From: Candidatus Kuenenia stuttgartensis | GTDB lineage: Bacteria; Planctomycetota; Phycisphaerae; Phycisphaerales; SM1A02 | Length of the DNA stretch: 64,000 nucleotides | Direction of reading: 5' to 3' | Assembly: GCA_945902075.1 (NCBI GenBank) | Contig: CAMDMA010000010.1 | Span: 1 to 64,000 of the forward strand | Notes under the pieces: model-generated | Database searches by the model: none | What the model was told of the DNA's origin: nothing | Seen by the model: only the letters and a program-made list of their open reading frames with translations | Shown here: positions 37,201 to 47,018 of the stretch, one piece after another | Layout: each line of letters opens with the position of its first letter | Numbering within the stretch: the first letter of the stretch is position 1 | Translations under genes and position numbers: made by a program

Positions 37201-38720
37201 ACTGCCTCGAAGTCGAAGTAAAGCAAGAGGACGGCTCAAAGACCGTTGTCGCACTCAAGCGCAACGGTGAGATCCTTGTCTTTGACGCACAGGGCCGCGA
37301 ACTCGAGAAGTTCAAGGTTCCCTACGGCGCGCAGTTGTTCGCGCGAACCGGTGATGTCATCAAGAAGGGAACTGTGCTCTGCGAATGGCAGCCGCACGCG
37401 ACTCCGATTCTTGCTGAGAAGTCCGGTACCGTCCGATTCAAAGACCTCGTCGAAGACGTCACCTTCCGCATGGACATGAAGAAGGGTGCGGGCGAGACGG
37501 CGGAGATGATCGTCATCGAGCACACTGGTGAGAAGCACCCGCAAATCACCATTGAAGATGCTGCCGGCAACATCCTCGACTTCCACCACCTTCCTGCGAA
37601 GGCGCGTATCGAAGTCAAGGACGGCCAGCAGATCGCCCAAGGCCAGATGCTCGCGCGTCAGCCGAAGGAAGCTGCTCGTTCGGCAGACATCGTCGGTGGT
37701 CTCCCCCGCGTCACCGAGATCTTCGAGGCTCGAATCCCGAAGGACCCGGCAGTCATGGCGGAGATCTCGGGACGCGTCGAGCTCCACAGCGACAAGCGCA
37801 AGGGCAAGATGACGATTCGCGTCGTCAGCGACGCTGGCCTCGAGCACGATCACCATGTCGCGCAGGGCAAGGCGCTGCTCGTTCACACCGGCGACCGCAT
37901 CGATGCAGGCGATCCACTGACCGAGGGTCCGCACATCCCCGCAGACATCCTGCGCATCAAGGGTGAAGACGCGCTGTACGTCTACATGCTTGACGAAGTG
38001 CAGAACGTGTACCGCGCCCAGGGTGTGCCGATTTCGGACAAGCACATTGAGGTGATCCTCCGTCAGATGCTGTCCAAGGTCCGCGTCTCGAACCAAGGCG
38101 ACACCGAGCTCCTCCCGAATGAGGTTGTCGACAAGTTCATGTTCCGCGAGGTCAACGACTCGCTCGGCCGCAAGATGCGCATTGAAGATGCGGGTGGCAC
38201 AAGCCTCCCCGTCGGCTCGCTCGTCGACAAGGACGAGATCCGCGAGGCGAACGCCATCGCTGAGGCGGAAGGAAAGAGCGGCTGTAAGGCCAAGAAGCCG
38301 CGCGCTGCGACTGCAAAGACCCTGCTGCTTGGTATCACCAAGGCATCGCTCCAGGCGGAAAGCTTCCTCTCCGGAGCATCCTTCCAGGAAACGACCAAGG
38401 TGCTCACTGAAGCCGCGCTCAAGGGCGCAGTCGACCATCTGCTTGGCCTCAAGGAGAACGTGCTCCTCGGCCACCTCATCCCGGCAGGAACGGGTTTCCA
38501 AGCTTACTCGAAGGCAAAGGTCAAGCGGCTTGTCGATGTTGCAGACTTTGACGACGACGCACAGGCTGCGATGTTCGACGAGGCCGCAATGGAGGCTGAA
38601 GCGCTTGGTGCGGAGCGTCGTGGCGGCGGGCCAGTCAGCACGGTCAGGGATCGTCTCGCGAACGTGGTCACAACCGGTGACACGATGATGGCTGAAGGCG
38701 CTGCTGCGGACGGCGTGTAA
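34287..38720 (+). CDS. rpoC: DNA-directed RNA polymerase subunit beta'
   Basis: A 1477-aa catalytic subunit. N-terminal zinc site CGCGKYK...CDRCGV, the rudder/lid region (NRNNRLKKL.. and [17 protein letters not shown]), the Mg-binding [15 protein letters not shown], bridge-helix and trigger-loop regions ([38 protein letters not shown]), the second zinc Cys set ([13 protein letters not shown]) and the C-terminal [23 protein letters not shown] precedes ATG 34287. It has a longer C-terminal tail than E. coli RpoC. A strong terminator follows 51 bp downstream. The rps12-rps7-fusA-tuf genes that often follow are absent. Confidence 0.98.
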   Translation: MSESVYDRVNDYGSVKITLASPNDIRSWSFGEVKKPETINYRTYRPERDGLFCERIFGPEKDYECGCGKYKGTKYKGIICDRCGVKVTHSRVRRKRMGHINLAAPIVHIWFFKAMPSRLGNLMAMKTSDLEKIIYFQDYVVTDPGNTELEHKQVLTEDEYRQEVDKYGTAAFTAMMGADAIRELLQQLDLDSLSKEIREDLATTKSKQKQKDLSKRLKIVEQIRGSQNEPKWMVLDVIPVIPPDLRPLVLLESGNFATSDLNDLYRRIINRNNRLKKLMDLNAPEVIVRNEKRMLQQAVDALFDNGRCRRPVLGSSNRPLKSITDMIKGKQGRFRENLLGKRVDYSARSVIVVGPELKIWQCGLPKKIALELFQPFIIRKLKEHGLADTIKSAKRMLERRDPEVWDILEQVIQNHPVMLNRAPTLHRMGIQAFEPVLVEGNAIKIHPLVCTGYNADFDGDQMAVHLPLSVEAQTETHVLMMSTHNIFSPANGNPIVSPSQDIIMGVYFLTCAHGDDPTVRPRRFKDYEEALLSFNLPHSDPRKISFHDPIEIRLTRFSEIVNDQKKSPEPMPANRRIVTTMGRLLFSEILADGMPFYNCALGKKGAARVIDDTFARKGKALTIDLLDAMKALGFRYSTVSGLSFAITDLRVPAEKKALLDGTQKKVDRVEKAYQAGAITERERHNQLLDLWQQCRAEVTTKLVDALKRDRRDGNGAEVSIEKLEGAKYLNPVYLFSDSGARGNVSQMQQLAGMRGLMAKPSGEIIETPIRANFREGLSMLEYFSSTHGARKGLADTALKTADSGYLTRKLCDVAQSVVVLEDDCGVPGGIPKKAIYKGEEVDVPLKDVIRGRTSVETIINPMTDEVIVKRNEVITDPIAAKIEALGLNSVYVRSPLTCSTARGVCARCYGQDMSTGKPVEIGMAVGIIAAQSIGEPGTQLTMRTFHTGGIAARGILDNSYKSAFGGTVQLRDCLEVEVKQEDGSKTVVALKRNGEILVFDAQGRELEKFKVPYGAQLFARTGDVIKKGTVLCEWQPHATPILAEKSGTVRFKDLVEDVTFRMDMKKGAGETAEMIVIEHTGEKHPQITIEDAAGNILDFHHLPAKARIEVKDGQQIAQGQMLARQPKEAARSADIVGGLPRVTEIFEARIPKDPAVMAEISGRVELHSDKRKGKMTIRVVSDAGLEHDHHVAQGKALLVHTGDRIDAGDPLTEGPHIPADILRIKGEDALYVYMLDEVQNVYRAQGVPISDKHIEVILRQMLSKVRVSNQGDTELLPNEVVDKFMFREVNDSLGRKMRIEDAGGTSLPVGSLVDKDEIREANAIAEAEGKSGCKAKKPRAATAKTLLLGITKASLQAESFLSGASFQETTKVLTEAALKGAVDHLLGLKENVLLGHLIPAGTGFQAYSKAKVKRLVDVADFDDDAQAAMFDEAAMEAEALGAERRGGGPVSTVRDRLANVVTTGDTMMAEGAAADGV

Positions 38721-38771
38721 TCTCTATCGCGACGATCAAGAAGATCGTTCGACGACGACACTGCAAACTTC

Positions 38772-38805
38772 CCGGCCCGGCGCTTGCGCCGGGCCGGTTT
38801 TCTTT
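38772..38805 (+). terminator. Rho-independent terminator after rpoC
   Basis: 12-bp perfect GC-rich stem CCGGCCCGGCGC / GCGCCGGGCCGG with a 2-base apparent loop, followed by TTTTCTTT. Ends the rplK-rpoC transcript. Confidence 0.93.
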
Positions 38806-38874
38806 CGGAACTTCATGTTTCTGTCGGGGTGTCCTGTGGCTTTCGAGGCTTCGCAGTTCAGACTGAACGCACTT

Positions 38875-38911
38875 CCAAGGCGCGTCCCAAGGCGCGTCCC
38901 ACGGCGTGTGC
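38875..38911. repeat. 12-bp tandem repeat, about three copies
   Basis: ccaaggcgcgtc twice and a diverged third copy ccacggcgtgtg in the 256-bp rpoC/DUF3891 gap. Apart from the terminator nothing else is seen there. Confidence 0.75.
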
Positions 38912-38976
38912 GCCACGGCACAACCCGGTCGGCATGCTGTCTACCGATTCGGTGCGCATATGCATGTCTCGCTGTT

Positions 38977-39894
38977 TCAGGACCCGGAGACGCAGAGAAA
39001 CTCGATGCGCTGAGGGATGCGCGCGTGCCACCACGTCTGGAAGTGGACGGGTCGCTCCGCGGGTAACTCAACCACCCGCGCGGGCATCATCACGAGCAGC
39101 GGATCGATGTCAAACGGGTAGGGATCAAACTTCACGCGCCGACCACCAAGCGGCGTGACCACGATCGTGCAGCGGTCGGTCCAAGCTCGGCGCGGCACAT
39201 CGTGCAGTTCAAACGTGTCCTCACCGATGCCGCGGGTGTCACCACTTTTTGCCGGGATCAGTGCAGAGCACAGTGCCAGTGAGAGGCCGTCGCAGAGTTG
39301 AACCAGTCGCTGAAGCGGAGCCAGCGTCGCCGGCTCGACCCAAGCGGCCGTCGAGGGATCCGCGCGTAGTTCTGCGGTCCACCCGCGCCGCAAGTCGTCG
39401 AGCCACGCCATGAACGCGAGCGGCGCCTCGAGGCTACCGGGGTAGAGTTTGTCCGGTGCGCCCTTCCAAAAGAGTGGATGCGTGAAGGCGGGATCAGGAT
39501 TGGAGAGCGCGCGTGCCGCGTAGAGCCAGTAGGCGTGACTCGCGATCAGCAGATTGACCATCGGGTTTCGCGGAAAACGCTTGAGTCCGACGCGCCAGCG
39601 ATCCATGCCAGCCTGCTGATTCTTAAGCACTTCGCCGAGGCCAGCGGGAAAACCGTCGTCTTGCGAGAGTTCCGGTGACGCCTCCCACTCCCACCAGCCA
39701 TTGTCGTGCTCCGCAACCGCGAACACCACTTCGGCCCGTAGTCGCTCCGGATCGACAATCGGTACCGGCGCCCGAAATGCGCCCGGTCGCGCGAATGTCT
39801 CGTTCCCCCAGTGGGCTGCGAAAAATCCGGCAATCTGGCTGTGATCGGGCTGGCTGATCATCCAGAGTTTGCCGGCCTGTGTGGTCTTCAACAT
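38977..39894 (-). CDS. DUF3891 family protein
   Basis: A 305-aa soluble protein matching the DUF3891 pattern: WMISQPDHSQIAGFFAAHWGN at the N-terminus, AVAEHDNGWWEWE with conserved His and acidic residues, and the HFQTWWHARIPQRIEF end. The His/Asp/Glu clusters resemble a metal-binding helical hydrolase, but no activity is established for the family, so none is assigned. ATG 39894 has AGAGAGG about seven bases upstream. The stop lies between the rpoC terminator and the 12-bp repeats; the gene is upstream of nothing on its strand until the terminator of rpoC. Confidence 0.78.
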   Translation of the reverse strand: MLKTTQAGKLWMISQPDHSQIAGFFAAHWGNETFARPGAFRAPVPIVDPERLRAEVVFAVAEHDNGWWEWEASPELSQDDGFPAGLGEVLKNQQAGMDRWRVGLKRFPRNPMVNLLIASHAYWLYAARALSNPDPAFTHPLFWKGAPDKLYPGSLEAPLAFMAWLDDLRRGWTAELRADPSTAAWVEPATLAPLQRLVQLCDGLSLALCSALIPAKSGDTRGIGEDTFELHDVPRRAWTDRCTIVVTPLGGRRVKFDPYPFDIDPLLVMMPARVVELPAERPVHFQTWWHARIPQRIEFLCVSGS

Positions 39895-39945
39895 ATCTGG
39901 GCCTCTCTTGCGTCGGGCTTCCGTTGGAAGATGATCGCGCGCGTC

Positions 39946-39983
39946 AAAGAGAAAGCCGCCCCGAGGTTGAGGCTAGGGGCGGC
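39946..39983 (-). terminator. Rho-independent terminator of the pseudopilin operon
   Basis: On the minus strand GCCGCCCC, 13-base loop, GGGGCGGC, then TTTCTCTTT. It lies 35 bp after the GspK-like stop codon and 52 bp before the DUF3891 start, so it closes the long leftward operon. Confidence 0.85.
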
Positions 39984-40017
39984 AAGAATCAATCTCAATG
40001 AAACAAGCTGTCACCCG

Positions 40018-43000
40018 TCAGTTCGGGCACTTCTGGAAGTACAAGATCTTCGGCGGGTCGCTTGGCGAGTTGACCTCGCTGCGATCAACACACAGAACAT
40101 AGCGCGAGTCATCGACAATCTGGTCGGATGCGGTGCCGTCCCACACCTGGGTGACGGGATTCTGCTTGACCTGTCGGATGCGCAGGTAGACGGTGAAGAC
40201 GTCGCTGCGCGTCGTAACCAGATTTGAGATGCCCTTGAAAAGTAGGTTCATATCCTCGACGTCGCCGAGCGGTTCATCGTGCTGCTTGAACGGCACATCG
40301 ACATCCGCCGGAGGCGTAATCGCAGTGAAAATGTCCGCTGGCAACTGACGCGGACGCGAGTTCGTGCGATCGGTGGACCAGGAGTAGCCGGTGGGATAGC
40401 CGTCGAAGTCGCCCCCGCCGAAATCTTCATAGGGATCAAGCCCAAGCCAACGCATGCTGTAGCTATTTCGTGTGCCTTGGAGCGGACCAGCCGGTGGCGT
40501 GCGCGCGAGCAGAGTCAACTCACCGATTGATGCAAATCCCCGCTCGCCCCGAATACCGGGGAAGAACAACTCTTGGTCGGCTGGGAATGCCAGCGTGAGT
40601 GGGCCGGTGAATTGCGGCGTGAGAAATCCTCGGTCGCCGTAGTTTGGCGTGTAGTACGGTGCTGGGAGAGCTGGCGTTGGCGCGGCGGCCGCACCGCGGT
40701 CGCGGTAGCTTCGAATTGCATCGACGACATGTGAGTACGGCGTCTTTCCGTTTGCGCGCGCCAACCGAGTCAGCATCGGCATGGCCTGCATGACTTCGGG
40801 AAGCGCGGTGTTGATGTTGATAAGGCCCGGAGTCTTTCGGCCAAGGAATCCGTGCGCCAGGCGCAACTGTCGCTCTTCGGTCAACGCGGTATCCGACAGC
40901 GGTGCGCCCGGAACAGTCGAAACCGGGTCGTACGCGCTGTTTCCGTTGCGATCGAAACTGTTGCGCCCCGGCCCATCGAGTGTCAGGCCGTCGAGCATCG
41001 CGACACCAGCCGGCAAGGCGGGCTGCCACGGGATGTACCCCGCAAGCGGCTCAGGGATCGGTGTCGTCGACGCCGGATCAAACCGCGCACCAAGCACGAT
41101 CGAACCGAGGTCATCCGTGCCGAGTTCGCCCGGAAGTCGCGTCCAGAGACGGTTCGTGTAGAGACCTTCGCCGGGATAGAACAGATCGTCCTCGTCCTCC
41201 TCGACCATGATTTCCGAGAAGGTGCGCACCGTCGTTGGATTCGTCCAGTTCTGGAAGACATGGCCCCAAAGGAAGACATCAAGAATCTCGCCGACCTGGT
41301 CAAAGTCGCTGTCCTTCTGGGTCATTTGGAACGGGACCTTCATGGTCAGCGATCGATCAAACTCCGCCCAATCCGCAGCAGAGCAACCCTTGTTTCCAAT
41401 CATCCACTCGTAGTTCGTTCCGTTGAGCGCCTGGTAGCCGCGCACGGTCTGAGAGTTGTTCGGAATGAGATTCGGGAGGAACGGCATCGGATCGGTGCCG
41501 TTTGAGGATGTAATCACTTCCGTGCCGCCCGCAGGGATCACCGTGAGGTTGGTGAAGAAGACGGGCTTGCTGCGAAGCGTGCGGCCGAACATATCAACCC
41601 ACACCATGCTTGCCCAGCGGCCTGCGCCGGTGGCGTCGCCGTCGGGGTCTTGGCCGATTTGCCAACAGTCACCCTTGTAACCGGCGTTGTTTTCTCGCGG
41701 CGCGCCGTTCTCGTCGACACCGTCCCATTGACGGGTCGAGCGCACGGGTGTTGTCGCCATGCTGAAGACGTAGCGCGGCGAGAGTTCGGTCGCTGTGATG
41801 CGCTTCTGATCTGGGGTGATCGTGCTGTCGTTCCATGTGTCGACATCGAAAGTCCAAATGCGACTCGCGCGGCACCAGGTCATAAAGAAGTCATTCGTCT
41901 TGATGCGAACACCGGCGACGTAACGTCGCGAGGGATTTGCGGGATCGTAGACGTACGACTTCTTCGGCGGGATGTGCTGCGGGTCGGTGAAGAGCCGCTG
42001 AATGCCCTCGTTGAACTTGCCCTGTCCACCATCCGCCGCGTTATCGAAGCGATCGACAACGATTGAGAGCGGCGCGCCGGAGAGTCCGGCTGGCGGCGTG
42101 ATGTTGCGAAGCAACTGCACTGGCTGCTGTGTGGTGCTCGTATACGGCGTGTTTATCGCGCCCGGGTCGCCCGGAGCGTCGAGGATGACCTTCCACTGAG
42201 CGGAGGCATTGAGCACGATCGTTCGATCGGAGGGATCAGCCTTCGGATTACTCGTCAGGTTGCCGCGCGCATCGTAAAGACCGACATACTCAATGAGTCC
42301 GTCCGCATCGAGATCCGATTGCTGAACAGACGCACCACTCGTCGTCTCTCCGCGCTCGATGTCGAGAAAGTCGAGAACGGCCTTCTGAAAATCACCCGCA
42401 ACGCCGTAGCCGCCCACCGCTCCACCATCAACCGCAAACACAATCGCGGTGCTCGGCTTGCCGAGCGTGGCCGGTGGAAGCACAGGATTCGGTCCGTATC
42501 CATTCACCGGGCCAGCAGCAATGCTCGCGGCTGCGAAACTGAATGTCTGGCCGAAGCACTGCAGCCGGAAATCACCGAGCGAAATCGGCGTGTCGTAGGG
42601 ATTGGCAATCTGCACGGCGATCACTGCGCGCGGCTTACTCGTCGAATCGACGAAGTTCTCGCCGCCATCATCGATATCTGGCGGCAGTTCCTCTTGATTC
42701 GGCGGCGGCGGCGACCCGCCTTGCGAGGTCCACTCGAGTTCGGTGAAGTTCGACTTCGGGTAGGCAAGGCCGTAGAAGACCTCCATGATGAAGGGCTGCT
42801 TCTCCATGCCGAGGTAGAACTGATTTTGATTGAACGGGTCCGGCATCGCATCGGTAAATGCCGCCGAGTACTGCTGCGCGTCCTGTTGGATCGGCGTCGG
42901 ATAAAGCGGACGATCGATTGCGATACCGGAGGTGCCGAGGGTCTGCGCCTCGTCGCTCGCGCAATCGAGGTTGGCGACATAGCTCGCGATCATCGAGAGC

Positions 43001-45291
43001 GTGCGTTGATAGTCCGCCTCGCGCGTGCCGTAGATCGTTTGATAGGTCGTGCTGCCGCCGGCATCGACGGTCACCTTCGCCAGCGAACGCTCTAAGAGCC
43101 GCGCAAGATCGCGGCGCCACAACGATGCAGCGTAGGCATTTCGAAGGAGCGCAGGTTGGCCCGAAGCGTTGAGGAACATCGGCGCACGAAGGTCAACCTT
43201 CAGCTTCTGACGCTCGAACTCTACGCGATTGGCCGCCTGAAACGCGCCGAACGCCGGATCGGCCGCTGGCGGCACATTGCCGCGCGGGTTCATGTAGTTG
43301 ACCGTCTCCTCGTAATACGGCGTCTGCCAGAGCCACGGTGGTGCAGTTTCGTTGCGCGCGCCGTTAAAGAGCGTCAGTTTGCGGCGGTTGTCGACGAGGA
43401 GCTGTCGCGAGCTGAGTTGGTCGAGATACTCGTCGGCCTCTTCGCGCATAGGCGACGCGCGCAGGAACTGGAAATCATTCGCAGCGTTGCCCTGGTAAAG
43501 CGGGCTGTAAAGGCTAAGTGCCTGCTCAAACCGAGAGAGCGTGAACGGAAGATTGTTGCCGTGGTAGGCACGGAGTTCAAACTCGTCCGCAGCATCAAAC
43601 GGCGTCAGACCAAACAACGGCTTCTCGGGATCGAGGCCGGAGATCTTGAAGTACGCGAGTCGCTCGCGCGCTGATTCGAAGGTTCCACGGACCGGGTCGC
43701 CAGGAGCGGGCGGTTGCACGGGAAGATTGGCGTCCGCAAGCGGATATCCGTAGGACGGCGCGCCGCTATCGATCCCACCGTTCGCGCTGCGCGCACCGAT
43801 CGCTTGCAGGAATCCGAGCGGTGGCACGTCAATCTGCCCATTCCCGTCGAAGTCGCGGTCGCCAAAGCGAGAGCGATCAAACCGAGGTACGCCGCCACTG
43901 AAGACGAGATCCGTGGCGGGATTACCCGTCCACCACGTTGGCATTGGACTAGGCAGATCGGCAGACGGAGTGGCCGCAAACGGCGCCTGCGCAGGCTGGT
44001 TGATCGGGCCATCGAGGAACCCAACAGTCGAACCACCGTTGGACTCGCCCACGCTCGTCACAAGCGCGAGGTCCGATGGAGTCTGCCCAGTGCTCGTGTC
44101 AAAGCTGAACTTCGTCGCCACGTTCGCATTGAGAAGTGCCGAGTTGTCAACGATCGAGACGCCAACGATGGTGCGAACGCCACGGTCCACGCTGACCGGC
44201 GCGAGGAACCAGTAACTGTCGGTAAAGCCGTCGCCATCGGTGTCGGTGAACGTGCGCGAAACCACGTTGCGATCCGTGCCCGGCTTGAATTCATCGGTGG
44301 GCTTGCCGAGTGCCTTGAGTTCAAAGAAATTTGGCAGTGCGTTCGCGGTCTTGAATTGGTTGGGGTAGTCGAAAAACCATGCATCGCGACGCGTGATGAA
44401 CTGCGCGCCGTTGGCGACCCCGTTCGGAATGATTCCCGGGAGCCACTGCTCGTAGGGCATCGCCACTGCGTACGGACCAGCAGCGGCCTCGTTCAGATTG
44501 TCCACTGTGCCAGTATTGATGTTCGAAATGTCGGCAACGACGCGCCAACCATTGTTTGCCGTTGGCAGCCACGACAGGTGCGACCAGTGGGTGAAATTGA
44601 AGTAGTCCGGCGAACCGTCGCCGTTGTCATCGCGCGCCGCGCGCTCTGGCTCCGTCGAGCGCAACCAGCGCGAGTCGCCCATGCCGGGACTTCCGTATGG
44701 ATTCGCATCACCGATCGGACGATTGAGCGCGTTGAGCGTCGCCCCTTGCGGCGAACCCGGGCCGAATGGCCATGGGCTATTTGGACCGAAGAAGTCTGGC
44801 CAATTGGTCCAAGCCTTCGTCTCGTACGGCGCGCTGTTGTAGCCAAAGTCGGGATATCCGTCGCCGTTGAAGATGTTCGTTCCGCCAGCGAACGGGAGTA
44901 CATCCCGATCGATGGAGTAGCGCTCCGCATCAAGTGGCGGCGCGAGGCGTGGCCACGACGCACTGGCAACGACGACTGATGGCGAGACGGAGTTGTCGAC
45001 GCGCGCGAACGGATCGTTGGTATCGACAGGCTTCGCAAACAACGCACCCGCGATTTCACTCGCGACATCGACGCCGATCGACTCTGCGCGACCGTCGCGG
45101 CCGGCCGCCGACTGCTGTGCTGCGGAGATATCGCGGACCGCGCGGGTTCGGCCGACGAACGCCGTTGCGATGATCACAAGGAGCACAAGAATCGCCGTCA
45201 CCAACACGATCGTGTTGCCACGAAGGGTGCGGAGGGCGCGGGTGCCCGAACTTGGTTGCGACATCATGTGCGACATCATGTGCGACATCAT
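40018..45291 (-). CDS. gspK: Giant GspK-like minor pseudopilin / pilus assembly protein
   Basis: A 1757-aa protein, five to six times the length of usual GspK (about 320 aa). After a short leader it has one transmembrane helix (about 26-46) following LRG|NTIVLV, without Glu at +5, exactly as GspK lacks it. The very large middle contains several acidic Ca-binding-like loops (DDNGDGSPDY, DTDGDGFTDSY, DFDGNGQIDV, DLDADGLIEY). Near residue 1480 GLININTALPEVMQAMP is the GspK helix-hairpin-helix-like signature. It is last in the operon, after J, the position GspK holds elsewhere. ATG 45291 has AGGAG upstream; six in-frame ATGs follow within 33 bases. The large insertion probably forms an extracellular or tip structure; that is inference. 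Confidence 0.72.
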   Translation of the reverse strand: MMSHMMSHMMSQPSSGTRALRTLRGNTIVLVTAILVLLVIIATAFVGRTRAVRDISAAQQSAAGRDGRAESIGVDVASEIAGALFAKPVDTNDPFARVDNSVSPSVVVASASWPRLAPPLDAERYSIDRDVLPFAGGTNIFNGDGYPDFGYNSAPYETKAWTNWPDFFGPNSPWPFGPGSPQGATLNALNRPIGDANPYGSPGMGDSRWLRSTEPERAARDDNGDGSPDYFNFTHWSHLSWLPTANNGWRVVADISNINTGTVDNLNEAAAGPYAVAMPYEQWLPGIIPNGVANGAQFITRRDAWFFDYPNQFKTANALPNFFELKALGKPTDEFKPGTDRNVVSRTFTDTDGDGFTDSYWFLAPVSVDRGVRTIVGVSIVDNSALLNANVATKFSFDTSTGQTPSDLALVTSVGESNGGSTVGFLDGPINQPAQAPFAATPSADLPSPMPTWWTGNPATDLVFSGGVPRFDRSRFGDRDFDGNGQIDVPPLGFLQAIGARSANGGIDSGAPSYGYPLADANLPVQPPAPGDPVRGTFESARERLAYFKISGLDPEKPLFGLTPFDAADEFELRAYHGNNLPFTLSRFEQALSLYSPLYQGNAANDFQFLRASPMREEADEYLDQLSSRQLLVDNRRKLTLFNGARNETAPPWLWQTPYYEETVNYMNPRGNVPPAADPAFGAFQAANRVEFERQKLKVDLRAPMFLNASGQPALLRNAYAASLWRRDLARLLERSLAKVTVDAGGSTTYQTIYGTREADYQRTLSMIASYVANLDCASDEAQTLGTSGIAIDRPLYPTPIQQDAQQYSAAFTDAMPDPFNQNQFYLGMEKQPFIMEVFYGLAYPKSNFTELEWTSQGGSPPPPNQEELPPDIDDGGENFVDSTSKPRAVIAVQIANPYDTPISLGDFRLQCFGQTFSFAAASIAAGPVNGYGPNPVLPPATLGKPSTAIVFAVDGGAVGGYGVAGDFQKAVLDFLDIERGETTSGASVQQSDLDADGLIEYVGLYDARGNLTSNPKADPSDRTIVLNASAQWKVILDAPGDPGAINTPYTSTTQQPVQLLRNITPPAGLSGAPLSIVVDRFDNAADGGQGKFNEGIQRLFTDPQHIPPKKSYVYDPANPSRRYVAGVRIKTNDFFMTWCRASRIWTFDVDTWNDSTITPDQKRITATELSPRYVFSMATTPVRSTRQWDGVDENGAPRENNAGYKGDCWQIGQDPDGDATGAGRWASMVWVDMFGRTLRSKPVFFTNLTVIPAGGTEVITSSNGTDPMPFLPNLIPNNSQTVRGYQALNGTNYEWMIGNKGCSAADWAEFDRSLTMKVPFQMTQKDSDFDQVGEILDVFLWGHVFQNWTNPTTVRTFSEIMVEEDEDDLFYPGEGLYTNRLWTRLPGELGTDDLGSIVLGARFDPASTTPIPEPLAGYIPWQPALPAGVAMLDGLTLDGPGRNSFDRNGNSAYDPVSTVPGAPLSDTALTEERQLRLAHGFLGRKTPGLININTALPEVMQAMPMLTRLARANGKTPYSHVVDAIRSYRDRGAAAAPTPALPAPYYTPNYGDRGFLTPQFTGPLTLAFPADQELFFPGIRGERGFASIGELTLLARTPPAGPLQGTRNSYSMRWLGLDPYEDFGGGDFDGYPTGYSWSTDRTNSRPRQLPADIFTAITPPADVDVPFKQHDEPLGDVEDMNLLFKGISNLVTTRSDVFTVYLRIRQVKQNPVTQVWDGTASDQIVDDSRYVLCVDRSEVNSPSDPPKILYFQKCPN
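45258..45291. repeat. 12-bp in-frame repeat at the GspK-like start codon
   Basis: gcgacatcatgt repeated 2.8 times; on the coding strand it gives MMSHMMSHMMSQ, i.e. several alternative ATGs after one ribosome binding site. Confidence 0.9.
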
Positions 45292-45317
45292 TGAAAACTC
45301 CTGACGAACCCACGCGC

Positions 45318-47018
45318 TTAGCGCTTGGGAAGTTCGACGATGAACTGGTAGTCGCGACCGCCCTCGAGCCGTCCAAGCGGATCGTGCAGTCGCATGGTGA
45401 TGCGGATGGCACTCGGAAGCGGTGTGTACGGACCGCGCCCGAAGGCAAGTGGATCGATTTGACCTGGATCTTCTTGATTGAAGCCGAAGACCGCGTGGTA
45501 GACACGCTTGCTCCCCTGCGCGGCACTGGTGGTCCAGATCGGCGCGTTGGTCGATGCATTGATCGCGCCCTCGGCGGAGCACACCACAGGATCTGTGCCA
45601 AGCTCACCCGCAAAGAGCGGTAGACCGATCGCGCCGCGGAGTGCGTCGTACTGGCCGTTGACGAGGAAGTTCGAAGAGTTCGATGCCGGACGGACCTGGC
45701 TCTGGGACATGGTTACCGCGGCCTCGTTCAAACCAAACCACGGCTGCATCGAGCCACGCGGCACAAACATACCGATCTCTTCAGTGCCGTTGATCGCGCC
45801 GCCCGCGCCGTAACCCTGAGGGCCAGTCCAAGTGCGCCCTACGCCATCGCTCCAGGTCCATTCCACCTTGAAGCTCGAGCAGTTGGCGGCGAGTACTGGC
45901 GCTGTCAGCATCTGCTCAGCCTTCGCCGGACCGAGTGCTGCTTTCTCGACGCGCGGATAGGTGACGAAGAGGCTGTTCGTGCCGTTCGAAGGATTCGCAG
46001 CAGTCGCGGCGGTCGCCCACGGCGCAAGCGTCTGAATCATGCGAAGCCGGGATGATGGTCCGCTCCAGGGCGACTGGGGTGAGACGTCGTAGTTAAACGC
46101 GAGCGCGCGATTCAGCGTGCCATTCGCGCGGTACTGATACGCCATCTGCGAGAAAAGATCGTCTGGCTGCCACTTGACGATGTCGACGCGGCTCGACGTC
46201 CACAACGGATCCGGCAGATTTGCTGGAACTGCTGCGGTCGACATCGGTGACAGCTGGACCTGCTTGCTCGTGAAGAGGCGCTGGGTCGCATTGATGGAAT
46301 CGCCGGCGTAGACCGCGGTCATCACGCCGCCTTCGCCAAATCCGTCACTTGCAAGCAGGGTCGCCACACGGGTCAACGGCCAGTTGCTCGCTTTGGTCAC
46401 CGGAATACGACCGCCAGCAACTGGGTTGCCGCCAGCCTGATCCCAATCGAGTTGCTCGACCGCGCCACTAATCCACGGGACAACCGGGGCTCCGTCGGCG
46501 GCACCACCGTTGTAGGTTGTCGGCCCGAGTCCAACTGCAATCGTCGGGGCGACGACGCCATGGCCGTAGCAAATACGCGCAACCGCGGACTCCGGAAGCC
46601 AGTTGGTTGCGACCCCATTGAAGTTGACGTTCTGCGAACCGGTGTACTGCGTGGTTGAGCGGGCACCGCGCGCAAAGAACGCGATTTGATCGGCGCGAAT
46701 CTCGGCGGTCCCAAGCGACGGGTCGATGACTGGAGTTTGGGGGAATCCAGCGGCATTCACCTCAACCTGCTGGATGACCATAAAGCCATTGCTCGGGAGG
46801 TTTGAGAAGTCAGCGCGGATCTGCGCCTCAATCGCCGCCGCGGTCTGCATGAGATCGGCGGCGGCACCAGTGATGCCGGCCACCCGGCTTGACGCGGAGA
46901 AGATCTTCGCAGTCGCCACGATGACCACAACAAGCACGCCGACCGCCACCAACAGTTCGGTAAGGGTGAACCCCCACGCGGCGCGCAGAAGTCGGAGAGT
47001 GCGTTCGGAACGGCGCAT
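45318..47018 (-). CDS. gspJ: GspJ-like pseudopilin
   Basis: A 566-aa prepilin-type protein: leader of 16 residues, G16|F17, Glu at +5 (FTLTELLVAVGVLVVVIVAT) and a single long hydrophobic helix. Position in the operon (H-I-J-K order) and domain order fit GspJ, but it is more than twice as long as classical GspJ (about 200 aa), with a large soluble part rich in Asn, Gly and Trp. Start ATG 47018 overlaps the stop of the preceding gene by one base (TGATG). Function: minor pseudopilin in the tip complex, by family. Confidence 0.7.
   Translation of the reverse strand: MRRSERTLRLLRAAWGFTLTELLVAVGVLVVVIVATAKIFSASSRVAGITGAAADLMQTAAAIEAQIRADFSNLPSNGFMVIQQVEVNAAGFPQTPVIDPSLGTAEIRADQIAFFARGARSTTQYTGSQNVNFNGVATNWLPESAVARICYGHGVVAPTIAVGLGPTTYNGGAADGAPVVPWISGAVEQLDWDQAGGNPVAGGRIPVTKASNWPLTRVATLLASDGFGEGGVMTAVYAGDSINATQRLFTSKQVQLSPMSTAAVPANLPDPLWTSSRVDIVKWQPDDLFSQMAYQYRANGTLNRALAFNYDVSPQSPWSGPSSRLRMIQTLAPWATAATAANPSNGTNSLFVTYPRVEKAALGPAKAEQMLTAPVLAANCSSFKVEWTWSDGVGRTWTGPQGYGAGGAINGTEEIGMFVPRGSMQPWFGLNEAAVTMSQSQVRPASNSSNFLVNGQYDALRGAIGLPLFAGELGTDPVVCSAEGAINASTNAPIWTTSAAQGSKRVYHAVFGFNQEDPGQIDPLAFGRGPYTPLPSAIRITMRLHDPLGRLEGGRDYQFIVELPKR

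Noticed and set aside
34236-37226. 996-aa minus-strand ORF opposite rpoC
   Set aside because: It lies fully antisense to rpoC; such frames arise from GC-rich third positions and the protein has low-complexity composition, no domain and no start signal.
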